Origin: Enterobacteriaceae bacterium RIT691
GTDB taxonomy: Bacteria > Pseudomonadota > Gammaproteobacteria > Enterobacterales > Enterobacteriaceae
Length of the DNA: 64,000 nt
Assembly: GCA_009668205.1 (NCBI GenBank)
Contig: WJYM01000004.1
Coordinates: 301,281 to 365,280 of the forward strand
Reading direction: 5' to 3'
Positions 8,582 through 17,363 of this stretch are shown here, piece after piece (the stretch's first letter is position 1; every line of letters begins with the position of its first letter). The translations under genes were made by a program, and so were the position numbers. The notes beneath the pieces are model-generated. The model saw only the letters and a list, made by a program, of their open reading frames with translations, did no database searches and was not told the DNA's origin.

Positions 8582-11290
8582 TTACTGCCACCCGTAGCGA
8601 CGAGTGTAGAACCCTTTCACCAGCTGCGTCAGCGTCATGTAGCCCGCCAGAATCGCCACCAGCCATGGGAAGTAGGACAGCGGCAGGGGCTGCAGCGACA
8701 GATACGTTGCCAGTGGGCTAAACGGCAGCGCGATACCCACGCACATCACCACCAGGGTCATCACAATCAGTGGCCAGGCGGCGCGACTCTGGATGAACGG
8801 AATGCGGCGGGTGCGGATCATATGCACAATCAGCGTCTGCGACAGCAACCCGACCACGAACCAGCCGGACTGGAACAGCGTCTGATTTTCCGGCGTGTTG
8901 GCGTGGAAGACGAACCACATCAGGCAGAAGGTCAAAATGTCGAAGATAGAACTGATTGGCCCGAAGAACACCATGAAACGGCCCAGATCGGACGGGTTCC
9001 AGCGCTGCGGTGTTTGGATCTGCTCATCGTCCACGTTATCAAACGGGATCGCCACCTGGGACACATCGTACAGCAGGTTCTGGATCAGTAAGTGCAACGG
9101 CAGCATCGGCAGGAACGGCAGGAAGGCGCTTGCCACCAAGACGCTAAAGACGTTACCGAAGTTCGAACTTGCGGTCATTTTGATGTACTTCAGCATGTTG
9201 GCAAAAGTACGGCGACCTTCAATCACGCCCTCTTCCAGCACCATCAGGCTTTTTTCCAGCAGGATAATGTCCGCGGCTTCACGGGCGATATCCACCGCGC
9301 CGTCCACGGAAATGCCGATGTCCGCAGCACGCAGCGCTGGCGCGTCATTGATTCCGTCGCCCATAAAGCCCACCACGTGACCTTCGCGTTTCAGCAATGT
9401 CACAATGCGTTCTTTGTGCATCGGCGTCAGACGGGCAAACAGCGTGGTGCGTTTTGCAAGCTCGGCCAGTTCATCGTCGCTTAACGCATCAATGCTGCTG
9501 CCCACCACCACATCGCCCGCATCCAGACCCACTTCATGACAGACTTTTGCCGCCACCAGCTCGCTGTCGCCGGTGAGGATTTTGACCGTGATACCGCTGG
9601 CTTTCAGCGCTTTCAGCGCCGGCGCCGTCGTCTCTTTCGGCGGATCGAGGAAGGCAATGTAGCCTTCCAGAATCAGGTCTGATTCATCGACACGCTGATA
9701 ATCGCCTTCACGCGCAGGCAGATATTTGGTCGCCACCGCAACCACACGCAGCCCCTGACGGTTCAGATTATCCGTTACACGTTTGATACGGCGCAGCATG
9801 GTGTCGTCCAGCGGCACAATTTCACCGTTGAAACGCACCTGAGTACAGACGTTGAGGATCTCCTGCAGCGCCCCTTTGCAGATCAGCTGATGGGCATCGC
9901 CTTGCTCTGCCACCACCACCGACATGCGACGGCGCTCAAAATCGAACGGGATCTCATCAATTTTCTGCCAGCGTTCAGAGAGGCTGCGAGCGGAAGACTC
10001 TTCGACGCCTTCCAGCACCGCAACGTCGAGCAGATTTTTCAGGCCCGTTTGATAGTGGCTGTTCAGCCAGGCGCTGTGCAGCACGCGTTCGCTGGTTTTG
10101 CCCGACACATCAGTGTGGTTTTCCAGCACGATTTTGTCCTGGGTCAGCGTCCCGGTTTTATCGGTACACAGAATATCCATCGCGCCAAAGTTCTGGATTG
10201 CATCGAGGTGTTTGACGATCACTTTCTGTTTCGAGAGTTTCACCGCCCCGCGTGCCAGCGTGGAGGTGACGATCATCGGCAGCATTTCCGGGGTCAGGCC
10301 GACGGCCACGGACAGCGCAAACAGCGCCGCTTCCCACCAGTCGCCTTTGGTGTAGCCATTGATGATCAGCACCACCGGGGCCATCACCAGCATAAAGCGG
10401 ATCAGCAGCATGCTGACGCGGCTGATGCCTTTCTGGAACGCATTCGGTTCACTTTCCTGCTCGCTGACGCGTCCGGCAAGTTGCCCGAACCAGGTGTTGC
10501 CGCCGGTCGCAAAAACAATCGCCTGCGCCGAGCCGCTCACCACGTTGGTGCCCATATAGCACAGGGTATCGGCTTCAAGCGGGTTGGTTAGCTGTGCTTC
10601 GCGGCTACGGGCGACTTTTTCCACTGGCAGCGATTCGCCGGTCAGCGAAGCCTGAGCCACAAACAGATCGCGGGCCTGGAACACGCGCAGATCCGCCGGG
10701 ATCATGTCGCCTGCAGAAAGTTTAACGATATCGCCCAGCACCAGCTGATCGATGGGGATCTCTACCCAGCGGCTTTCGCCCTGTTCATTGATCACACGAA
10801 GTACGGTGGCGGTGTTGCTCACCATAGCCTTCAGCGCATCGGCGGCTTTGGTGGATCGCGCCTCCTGCACAAAGTTCAGCAGGGTAGAGATGCCCACCAT
10901 CAGCGCGATCACGCCTGCGGCAAACAGATCTTCCGTCGAATAGGAGACCACGCCCAGCACGGTCAGCAGCAGATTGAACGGGTTGCGATAGCAGAGCCAC
11001 AGGTGGACCCACCAGGGGGACGGCTTCTGCGCCGGAATCACGTTTTCGCCGTTTTTCTCACGGGAATCGAGCACTTCCTGCGGATTCAGCCCTTCCGGAT
11101 GGCTGTTAAACGCCCGCCAGATTTCATGCTCGTCCATCGCCGCAACGTTAAGACAGTGCTTACCGAGCGACTCCGGGACTGGCGCCGCAGTAATGGTTTT
11201 TCCGTCCAGCAGCGGATCGCGGCTAACCAGACGATGAGGAAGATGGCGGCTGAGCTGAGCAAGCAGCTGCCGGGTGATATTTTTCAACAT
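8582..11290 (-). CDS. mgtA: P-type Mg2+ transport ATPase MgtA
   Basis: This 902-residue inner-membrane P3B-type ATPase imports Mg2+ down its gradient at the cost of ATP. Visible motifs are the actuator TGES (in ASLTGESLPVEK), the phosphorylated Asp in CTDKTGTLTQ, and GDGINDAPALR of the P domain. About ten membrane segments are expected: two pairs before the P domain and six after it. The start at 11290 gives MLKNITRQLLAQ, close to E. coli MgtA (898 residues). A leader of about 280 bases precedes it and encodes mgtL, so Mg2+/proline-sensing attenuation and PhoP control are expected. Confidence 0.96.
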   Translation of the reverse strand: MLKNITRQLLAQLSRHLPHRLVSRDPLLDGKTITAAPVPESLGKHCLNVAAMDEHEIWRAFNSHPEGLNPQEVLDSREKNGENVIPAQKPSPWWVHLWLCYRNPFNLLLTVLGVVSYSTEDLFAAGVIALMVGISTLLNFVQEARSTKAADALKAMVSNTATVLRVINEQGESRWVEIPIDQLVLGDIVKLSAGDMIPADLRVFQARDLFVAQASLTGESLPVEKVARSREAQLTNPLEADTLCYMGTNVVSGSAQAIVFATGGNTWFGQLAGRVSEQESEPNAFQKGISRVSMLLIRFMLVMAPVVLIINGYTKGDWWEAALFALSVAVGLTPEMLPMIVTSTLARGAVKLSKQKVIVKHLDAIQNFGAMDILCTDKTGTLTQDKIVLENHTDVSGKTSERVLHSAWLNSHYQTGLKNLLDVAVLEGVEESSARSLSERWQKIDEIPFDFERRRMSVVVAEQGDAHQLICKGALQEILNVCTQVRFNGEIVPLDDTMLRRIKRVTDNLNRQGLRVVAVATKYLPAREGDYQRVDESDLILEGYIAFLDPPKETTAPALKALKASGITVKILTGDSELVAAKVCHEVGLDAGDVVVGSSIDALSDDELAELAKRTTLFARLTPMHKERIVTLLKREGHVVGFMGDGINDAPALRAADIGISVDGAVDIAREAADIILLEKSLMVLEEGVIEGRRTFANMLKYIKMTASSNFGNVFSVLVASAFLPFLPMLPLHLLIQNLLYDVSQVAIPFDNVDDEQIQTPQRWNPSDLGRFMVFFGPISSIFDILTFCLMWFVFHANTPENQTLFQSGWFVVGLLSQTLIVHMIRTRRIPFIQSRAAWPLIVMTLVVMCVGIALPFSPLATYLSLQPLPLSYFPWLVAILAGYMTLTQLVKGFYTRRYGWQ

Positions 11291-11580
11291 AATAAGTCCC
11301 TCTGCGCTCACCGTCCGGCGATCGCGGGTAACTTTCAGGCACCACAAAGCGGTACCCAAATGGCACTAATGAGTTAAAACAGGGACATCAAAACAGAAGT
11401 GACGTCACTGCCTCACGGTTATAGCCGGTAAGACAGTGAAAAGACTGGCTTACCGGTAAGAAAACTGGCTCCATCGAGGATGGGGAGTGGGATCAGGATC
11501 CATAACGCCTCCGGTAAGTGAAAATTCAACGCCGCGCAGTATACGCCTAAAACCTTACAACACGTAGCGATAATGCCATT
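11291..11580 (-). promoter_or_regulatory. mgtA 5' leader (Mg2+-responsive leader RNA)
   Basis: About 280-290 bases separate a TATGAT -10-like hexamer (11586-11581, minus strand) from the mgtA start. The length is close to the known E. coli and Salmonella mgtA leader, which acts as a Mg2+ sensor together with mgtL. The region holds inverted repeats such as GCCGGTAAGACAGTG / CTTACCGG near 11424-11460. A convincing pair of PhoP half-sites was not found. Confidence 0.7.
11450..11503 (-). CDS. mgtL: mgtA leader peptide MgtL
   Basis: This 17-codon frame encodes MDPDPTPHPRWSQFSYR, preceded by GGAGGCGTT. Salmonella and E. coli MgtL are also 17 residues ([17 protein letters not shown]), and the four prolines at positions 3, 5, 7 and 9 are conserved. 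In the known mechanism, slow translation of these Pro codons under low Mg2+ or low proline changes leader RNA folding and prevents Rho-dependent termination before mgtA. The C-terminal half differs, consistent with selection on the Pro codons only. A TATGAT -10-like element on the minus strand (11586-11581) lies upstream. Confidence 0.88.
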   Translation of the reverse strand: MDPDPTPHPRWSQFSYR

Positions 11581-11690
11581 ATCATACGCGTGAATAACTA
11601 AACGGAACGTATACCGGCGTTTACTCATTGCAGTTTCGTTGACCATGATTACAATCCAGCTCTATACCGCCTCGCGACTACGGGAAAATG

Positions 11691-12638
11691 ATGCAAAACC
11701 GGCTAACCATTAAAGACATTGCGCGCTTAAGCGGCGTCGGCAAATCGACCGTGTCCCGTGTATTGAATAACGAAAGCGGCGTCAGCGATCGCACCCGGGA
11801 AAAAGTCGAAGCGGTGATGAACGAGCACGGCTTCTCCCCTTCCCGCTCCGCGCGGGCAATGCGCGGACAAAGCGACAAAGTGGTGGCGATCATCGTCTCG
11901 CGTCTCGATTCCCTTTCCGAAAACCTCGCAGTGCAGACCATGCTGCCCGTGTTTTACGAGCAGGGTTATGACCCCATCATGATGGAAAGCCAGTTTTCGC
12001 CGGAGAAAGTGGCCGAACATCTTGGCATGCTGCAACGCCGTAACATCGACGGCGTGGTATTATTTGGCTTCACGGGCCTCACCCAGGCCATGCTCACCCC
12101 GTGGCGGGAGACGCTGGTGATGCTGGCGCGGGACGCAAAAAATATTGCTTCCGTTTGCTATGACGACGAAGGTGCCATCCGTATGTTGATGCAGCGCCTG
12201 TATGACAAAGGCCACCGCCGCATTAGCTACCTCGGCGTGCCTCACAGCGATATCACGACCGGGAAACGCCGCCATGAGGCTTATATCGCGTTTTGCAAAG
12301 CGCATCAACTCCCCTCTGTCGCCGCGCTGCCGGGTCTGGCGATGAAACAGGGCTACGAGGCTGCCGCAGGCGTTATCCTTGACGACACCACCGCGCTGGT
12401 CTGCGCCACCGATACCCTGGCGCTAGGGGCCAGCAAATACCTTCAGGAACAGCGCCGCGAAAACCTGCAGCTCGCCAGCGTCGGCAACACGCCGCTGATG
12501 AAGTTTCTGCATCCGGAAATCGTCACCGTCGATCCGGGCTATGGCGAAGCAGGACGCCAGGCCGCACAGCAGTTGATCGAACAGATCAACGGACGCAGCG
12601 AACCCCAACAATTAGTGATTCCCGCCACCCTCGCCTGA
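11691..12638 (+). CDS. treR: Trehalose operon repressor TreR
   Basis: The 315-residue LacI/GalR-type repressor has an N-terminal helix-turn-helix (TIKDIARLSGVGKSTVSRVL, about residues 6-25) and a periplasmic-binding-protein-like effector domain. E. coli TreR binds trehalose 6-phosphate as inducer. The match continues to the end (EPQQLVIPATLA). Two adjacent ATGs at 11688 and 11691 are possible; the second gives the E. coli length. The gene is followed 137 bases later by treB, and its palindromic operator lies in that gap. Confidence 0.95.
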   Translation: MQNRLTIKDIARLSGVGKSTVSRVLNNESGVSDRTREKVEAVMNEHGFSPSRSARAMRGQSDKVVAIIVSRLDSLSENLAVQTMLPVFYEQGYDPIMMESQFSPEKVAEHLGMLQRRNIDGVVLFGFTGLTQAMLTPWRETLVMLARDAKNIASVCYDDEGAIRMLMQRLYDKGHRRISYLGVPHSDITTGKRRHEAYIAFCKAHQLPSVAALPGLAMKQGYEAAAGVILDDTTALVCATDTLALGASKYLQEQRRENLQLASVGNTPLMKFLHPEIVTVDPGYGEAGRQAAQQLIEQINGRSEPQQLVIPATLA

Positions 12639-12687
12639 TCCCTTTCGCGCAGGAAAAACCGAATTATTGTGATCTTCGCCGGATTTC

Positions 12688-12699
12688 GGGAACGTTCCC
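12688..12699 (+). promoter_or_regulatory. TreR operator upstream of treB
   Basis: GGGAACGTTCCC is a perfect 12-base palindrome with the CG centre typical of LacI-family operators, 77 bases before treB. It matches the E. coli tre operator core. A partial CRP-like half-site TGTGA lies about 20 bases upstream (12668-12672). Confidence 0.85.
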
Positions 12700-12775
12700 A
12701 TTTTCCCAAATAAGCGAAACGGCTATCTTGCGGCCAGGTCATTACACTCTTCTTCCCCCAGGGTCATGAGGCTTC

Positions 12776-14197
12776 ATGATGAGCAAAGTGAATCAACAGG
12801 ATATCGATAAGCTGATCCAGTTGGTGGGCGGGCGCGATAACATCGCGACCGTCAGCCACTGTCTCACCCGGCTGCGTTTTGTGCTGAACTACCCGGCTAA
12901 GGCCGATCCTAAAGCGATCGAAACGCTGCCGATGGTCAAAGGCTGCTTTACCAACGCCGGGCAATTTCAGGTGGTGATCGGCACCGACGTCGGTGACTGG
13001 TACAAGGCGCTGCTGGTGAGCACCGGACAGGCATCGGCCGACAAAGAGCAGGCCAAACTGGCGGCGCGTCAGAACATGAAATGGCACGAGCGCATGATCT
13101 CGCACTTTGCCGAGATCTTCTTCCCCCTGCTGCCTGCGCTGATCAGCGGAGGTCTGATCCTCGGCTTCCGTAACGTGATTGGCGACGTGCCGATGAGCAA
13201 CGGCCAGACGCTGGCGCAGATGTATCCGGGTCTGAAAACGCTGTATGACTTCCTGTGGCTGATTGGCGAGGCGATCTTCTTCTATCTGCCGGTCGGGATT
13301 TGTTGGTCTGCCGTGAAGAAAATGGGCGGCACGCCAATCCTCGGCATCGTGCTGGGCGTCACGCTGGTCTCCCCGCAGTTGATGAATGCCTATGAGCTGG
13401 GCAGCAAGATCCCGGACGTCTGGAACTTCGGCCTGTTTGCGATTGAAAAAGTGGGCTATCAGGCGCAGGTTATCCCGGCCCTGCTGGCGGGTCTGGCACT
13501 GGGCATGATTGAAACTCGCCTCAAACGCATCGTCCCGGATTACCTGTATCTGGTGGTGGTGCCGGTGTGCTCGCTGATCCTCGCCGTATTCCTCGCGCAT
13601 GCCTTTATCGGCCCGTTCGGTCGCTGGATTGGCGACGGTGTCGCCTTCGCGGTGCGCCACCTGATGACCGGCAGCTTCGCCCCAATTGGCGCTGCGCTGT
13701 TCGGCTTCCTGTACGCACCGCTGGTGATTACCGGCGTGCACCAGACCACGCTCGCCATCGACATGCAGATGATTCAGAGCATGGGCGGCACGCCGGTGTG
13801 GCCGCTGATTGCGCTGTCTAACATTGCTCAGGCCTCAGCGGTGGTTGGCATCATTATCTGTAGCCGCAAGCACAACGAACGCGAAATTTCCGTTCCGGCG
13901 GCGATCTCCGCCTTCCTCGGCGTGACCGAACCGGCGATGTACGGCATCAACCTGAAGTATCGCTTCCCGATGCTCTGCGCGATGGTCGGCTCCGGTCTGG
14001 CGGGTCTGCTGTGCGGTCTCAACGGCGTGATGGCCAACGGGATTGGCGTGGGTGGCCTGCCGGGTATTCTCTCCATCCAGCCTAAATTCTGGTCGGTGTA
14101 TGCGCTGGCGATGGCCATTGCGGTGATTGTGCCGATTATCCTCACCACCGTGATGTACCAGCGAAAGTTCCGCCAGGGCACGCTGCAAATCGTCTGA
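12776..14197 (+). CDS. treB: Trehalose-specific PTS enzyme IIBC
   Basis: The 473-residue inner-membrane permease imports trehalose and phosphorylates it to trehalose 6-phosphate. The N-terminal IIB domain carries its phospho-cysteine, Cys29, in ATVSHCLTRLRF. The C-terminal IIC domain of the glucose superfamily has about ten membrane segments from about residue 100. There is no IIA domain; as in E. coli it should be phosphorylated by Crr (IIA-Glc). Length equals E. coli TreB. It lies 52 bases before treC and is controlled by TreR and probably CRP. Confidence 0.96.
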   Translation: MMSKVNQQDIDKLIQLVGGRDNIATVSHCLTRLRFVLNYPAKADPKAIETLPMVKGCFTNAGQFQVVIGTDVGDWYKALLVSTGQASADKEQAKLAARQNMKWHERMISHFAEIFFPLLPALISGGLILGFRNVIGDVPMSNGQTLAQMYPGLKTLYDFLWLIGEAIFFYLPVGICWSAVKKMGGTPILGIVLGVTLVSPQLMNAYELGSKIPDVWNFGLFAIEKVGYQAQVIPALLAGLALGMIETRLKRIVPDYLYLVVVPVCSLILAVFLAHAFIGPFGRWIGDGVAFAVRHLMTGSFAPIGAALFGFLYAPLVITGVHQTTLAIDMQMIQSMGGTPVWPLIALSNIAQASAVVGIIICSRKHNEREISVPAAISAFLGVTEPAMYGINLKYRFPMLCAMVGSGLAGLLCGLNGVMANGIGVGGLPGILSIQPKFWSVYALAMAIAVIVPIILTTVMYQRKFRQGTLQIV

Positions 14198-14249
14198 ATC
14201 CTTTTTGGGGCGCGCTTGCGCCCCCTTCTGTTTTAACCAGGACTGCCTT

Positions 14250-15908
14250 ATGAACAACCTCCCACACTGGTGGCAAAACGGCGTTATCTACCAGATCTAT
14301 CCCAAGAGTTTTCAGGACACCACCGGCAGCGGCACCGGCGATCTGCGCGGGGTCACCCTGCGTCTGGACTACCTGAAAACCCTCGGCATCGACGCCATCT
14401 GGCTCACGCCGTTCTACGTTTCCCCGCAGGTCGATAACGGCTACGACGTGGCGAACTACACCGCCATCGACCCGGCGTACGGCACGCTGGAAGATTTTGA
14501 CGAGCTGGTCGCCGAAGCCAAAGCGCGCGGGATCCGCATTGTGCTGGATATGGTGCTGAACCACACCTCCACGCAGCACGCATGGTTTCGTGAATCGCTC
14601 AACCCGGAAAGTCCGTACCGCCAGTTTTATATCTGGCGCGAGGGTAAATCGGGCGAGCTGCCAAACAACTGGCGCTCAAAGTTTGGCGGCAACGCCTGGC
14701 AGTGGCACGCCGAAAGCGAGCAGTACTACTTGCACCTGTTCGCCACCGAGCAGGCAGATTTGAACTGGGAAAACCCACAGGTCCGCGCCGAACTGAAAAA
14801 AGTGTGTGAGTTCTGGGCCGATCGCGGCGTGGACGGCCTGCGGCTCGACGTGGTGAATCTTATCTCTAAAGATCAGACCTTCCCGAGTGACCCGGTAGGC
14901 GACGGCCGCTGCTTCTATACCGATGGTCCGCGCGTGCATGAGTTCCTGCAGGAAATGAGCCGCGATGTGTTTGCTCCGCGTGAATTAATGACCGTCGGCG
15001 AAATGTCCTCTACCACGCTCGATCATTGCCAACGCTATGCGGCGCTCGACGGCAGCGAGTTGTCGATGACCTTTAACTTCCACCACCTGAAAGTGGATTA
15101 TCCCGGCGGCGAAAAATGGACGCAGGCCTTGCCGGACTATGTGGCGCTGAAAGCCCTGTTCAGCCACTGGCAGCAGGGGATGCACAACGTGGCGTGGAAC
15201 GCGCTGTTCTGGTGTAACCACGATCAGCCGCGCATCGTGTCGCGTTTTGGCAACGAAGGTGAATACCGGATTCCGGCGGCGAAAATGCTGGCGATGGTGT
15301 TGCATGGCATGCAGGGCACGCCGTACATCTATCAGGGTGAAGAGATTGGCATGACCAACCCGCACTTCTCGACCATTGCCGAGTATCGCGATGTTGAGAG
15401 TCATAACATGTACACCGAACTGCGTGAGGCGGGCCGTGATGCCGACGAGCTGCTGGCCATTCTCGCCAGCAAATCCCGCGACAACAGCCGTACGCCGATG
15501 CAGTGGAGCCGTGATGCGCAGGCTGGCTTCACCACCGGTACACCGTGGATCAACCCGGCCGATAACTACCCGACCATTAACGTTGAGTGTGCGCTTAAAG
15601 AGGCAGATTCGGTGTTCTACACCTATCAACAGCTGATCGCCCTGCGCAAAGCCGAGCCGCTGCTGACATGGGGGAATTATCAGGATTTACTGCCAGAGCA
15701 TCCGTTCCTGTGGTGCTACCGTCGCGAATGGCAAGGGCAGACGCTGATCGTCGCGGCTAACCTCAGCCCTGAAGCGCAGCGCTGGGAAACCGAAACCGTG
15801 GAAGGTGACTGGGATGTCCTGATGCACAACACCCCATCGCCACAAAGCAAACCGGGCGCGATAATGCTGCGCCCGTTTGAAGCCATTTGGTGGAGACAGC
15901 GAGCGTAA
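14250..15908 (+). CDS. treC: Trehalose-6-phosphate hydrolase
   Basis: The 552-residue GH13 enzyme splits cytoplasmic trehalose 6-phosphate into glucose and glucose 6-phosphate. Alpha-amylase-family signatures are present: DMVLNHTS (about residues 99-106), GLRLDVVN with the nucleophile Asp (about 198-205), VGEMSS with the acid/base Glu (about 249-254) and NHDQPR (about 323-328). The start at 14250 gives MNNLPHWWQNGVIYQIYPKS, the family N-terminus; an upstream in-frame start at 14205 lacks a ribosome site. Confidence 0.96.
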   Translation: MNNLPHWWQNGVIYQIYPKSFQDTTGSGTGDLRGVTLRLDYLKTLGIDAIWLTPFYVSPQVDNGYDVANYTAIDPAYGTLEDFDELVAEAKARGIRIVLDMVLNHTSTQHAWFRESLNPESPYRQFYIWREGKSGELPNNWRSKFGGNAWQWHAESEQYYLHLFATEQADLNWENPQVRAELKKVCEFWADRGVDGLRLDVVNLISKDQTFPSDPVGDGRCFYTDGPRVHEFLQEMSRDVFAPRELMTVGEMSSTTLDHCQRYAALDGSELSMTFNFHHLKVDYPGGEKWTQALPDYVALKALFSHWQQGMHNVAWNALFWCNHDQPRIVSRFGNEGEYRIPAAKMLAMVLHGMQGTPYIYQGEEIGMTNPHFSTIAEYRDVESHNMYTELREAGRDADELLAILASKSRDNSRTPMQWSRDAQAGFTTGTPWINPADNYPTINVECALKEADSVFYTYQQLIALRKAEPLLTWGNYQDLLPEHPFLWCYRREWQGQTLIVAANLSPEAQRWETETVEGDWDVLMHNTPSPQSKPGAIMLRPFEAIWWRQRA

Positions 15909-15909
15909 C

Positions 15910-15983
15910 ATTGCCTGGCGGCGCTTCGCTTGCGCAGGCCTACAAATCCCGTAGGCCGGGTAAGCGTGAGCGCCACCCGGCAT
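15910..15983. repeat. Inverted REP pair between treC and the PTS IIC gene
   Basis: TGCCTGGCGGCGCTTCGCTTGC...AGGCCTAC faces GTAGGCCGGGTAAGCGTGAG...CCACCCGGCA. It separates two convergent genes, as expected for BIME elements. Confidence 0.85.
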
Positions 15984-15988
15984 TGCCG

Positions 15989-17341
15989 TTATGCGTTAGG
16001 CACGCCTTCCACCGCTGCCGCATTCTCTTTCTGCTGCGAAGCGTGTTCTTCTTTCGCCTTCAGGCGATCCCATACCCGGAAGAACGGATAGTAAATCACC
16101 AGCGAAATACCCAGATTCACCACCTGCAATACCGTGCCAGAAACATGTCCGCCGGTGGCCAGATAGCCACTGATGAAAATCGGCGTGGTGAACGGCAGCG
16201 CAATCCCCGCAGGTGGCGCAACCAGCCCCGTTGCCATCGCGGTGTAGCTGACAATCACCAGCACCACCGGCGTCAGGATAAACGGCAGGAAGAAGTACGG
16301 GTTCATGACCAGCGGAATACCAAACACCATCGGTTCGCTGATGTTAAACAGCGCGGCTGGCGCGGCAATTTTCCCCAGCTGTTTCATCTGCGCACTGCGG
16401 CTTCTGAACACCATGAAGATAACCAGACCTAACAGCGCGCCGGTACCGCCGGGGGCAATCCACAAATCGTAAAACTGCTGGGTAATAATGTGCGGGATCG
16501 GCAGGCCGTTCTGAAATGCGGTCAGGTTTTCCGCCATGTTCGACAGCCACACCGGCTGAATGAAGACCAGCACAATGGCATCGCCGTGCAGACCGAGCGT
16601 CCACAAAATACCAATCAGAATCACCGAGATAATCATGCCGGGCAGCGTGCCGCCCACGTGATGCATCGGAATACCGATAAGTGTGGCGATCATGCTGTTA
16701 ATATCGCCAAACGGTGAGGCTTCTACCGCCAGACGCAGCGCCAGCACTACCGCCAGCACGCAAAAACCCGGCACCAGCGCGAGGAAAGATTTCGCCACCG
16801 CAGGCGGCACGCCGTCCGGCATACGAATCACCAGATTGCGGTTAGTGACAAAACGGTAAATCTCCGTGGAGAGCAGCGAAATCACAATCGCCACGAACAG
16901 CCCCTGGCTGCCGACCAGGTTCACCGGGATCACCCCTTTCACCACTTCGGCTGCGCCGTGAACCGGCGTAAACAGGGTGTTCTGTGGAATGGTCATCACG
17001 AAGGCCACCAGCGACATCGCCCCCGCGGTCAGCGGATCCAGCGTCCGGTATTTTTCCGCCAGACGATAGGCGATACCAAAGCTCGAAATCAGCGCCATGA
17101 TGTCATAGGTGGCTTTCACCGGGTAAAGCATCTTATCGCGCCACACGTCGCCAAACAGGTGGCTCATCATGTCGGCGTAGCCCGGCACCGGCAGGTAGGC
17201 GAAAATCAGGAAAAACGAACCAATCAGCATAAACGGCATGTTGAGGATGATGCCGTCACGAACCGACAGGACGTGCTTTTGCCCGGCGATTTTCAGCGCG
17301 ACGGGCATGACATAGCGTTCAATCAGCGAGGTTTTTGACAT
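15989..17341 (-). CDS. PTS enzyme IIC, lactose/cellobiose (Lac) family
   Basis: The 450-residue membrane protein matches ChbC/CelB-type IIC permeases. It shows about eight to ten hydrophobic segments and the Lac-family signatures SVRDGIILNMPFMLIGS near the N-terminus and FNISEPMVFGIPLVMNP (about residues 340-356), with the conserved Glu of the sugar site. It should import a beta-glucoside such as cellobiose or an aryl-glucoside and phosphorylate it with the IIB encoded in the same operon. The GH4 gene stops 22 bases upstream. No IIA gene accompanies it. Confidence 0.88.
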   Translation of the reverse strand: MSKTSLIERYVMPVALKIAGQKHVLSVRDGIILNMPFMLIGSFFLIFAYLPVPGYADMMSHLFGDVWRDKMLYPVKATYDIMALISSFGIAYRLAEKYRTLDPLTAGAMSLVAFVMTIPQNTLFTPVHGAAEVVKGVIPVNLVGSQGLFVAIVISLLSTEIYRFVTNRNLVIRMPDGVPPAVAKSFLALVPGFCVLAVVLALRLAVEASPFGDINSMIATLIGIPMHHVGGTLPGMIISVILIGILWTLGLHGDAIVLVFIQPVWLSNMAENLTAFQNGLPIPHIITQQFYDLWIAPGGTGALLGLVIFMVFRSRSAQMKQLGKIAAPAALFNISEPMVFGIPLVMNPYFFLPFILTPVVLVIVSYTAMATGLVAPPAGIALPFTTPIFISGYLATGGHVSGTVLQVVNLGISLVIYYPFFRVWDRLKAKEEHASQQKENAAAVEGVPNA

Positions 17342-17363
17342 GGTGAACTCCCGTCTCTTGTTA

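Noticed and set aside
11587..11640. PhoP box for mgtA
   Set aside because: CGTTTAGTTATT and nearby TAAAC elements were examined, but no pair of half-sites had the required spacing.
11419..11646. 75-codon minus-strand frame in the mgtA leader
   Set aside because: It overlaps mgtL in another frame and has no ribosome site or family match; the 17-codon mgtL explains the region better.
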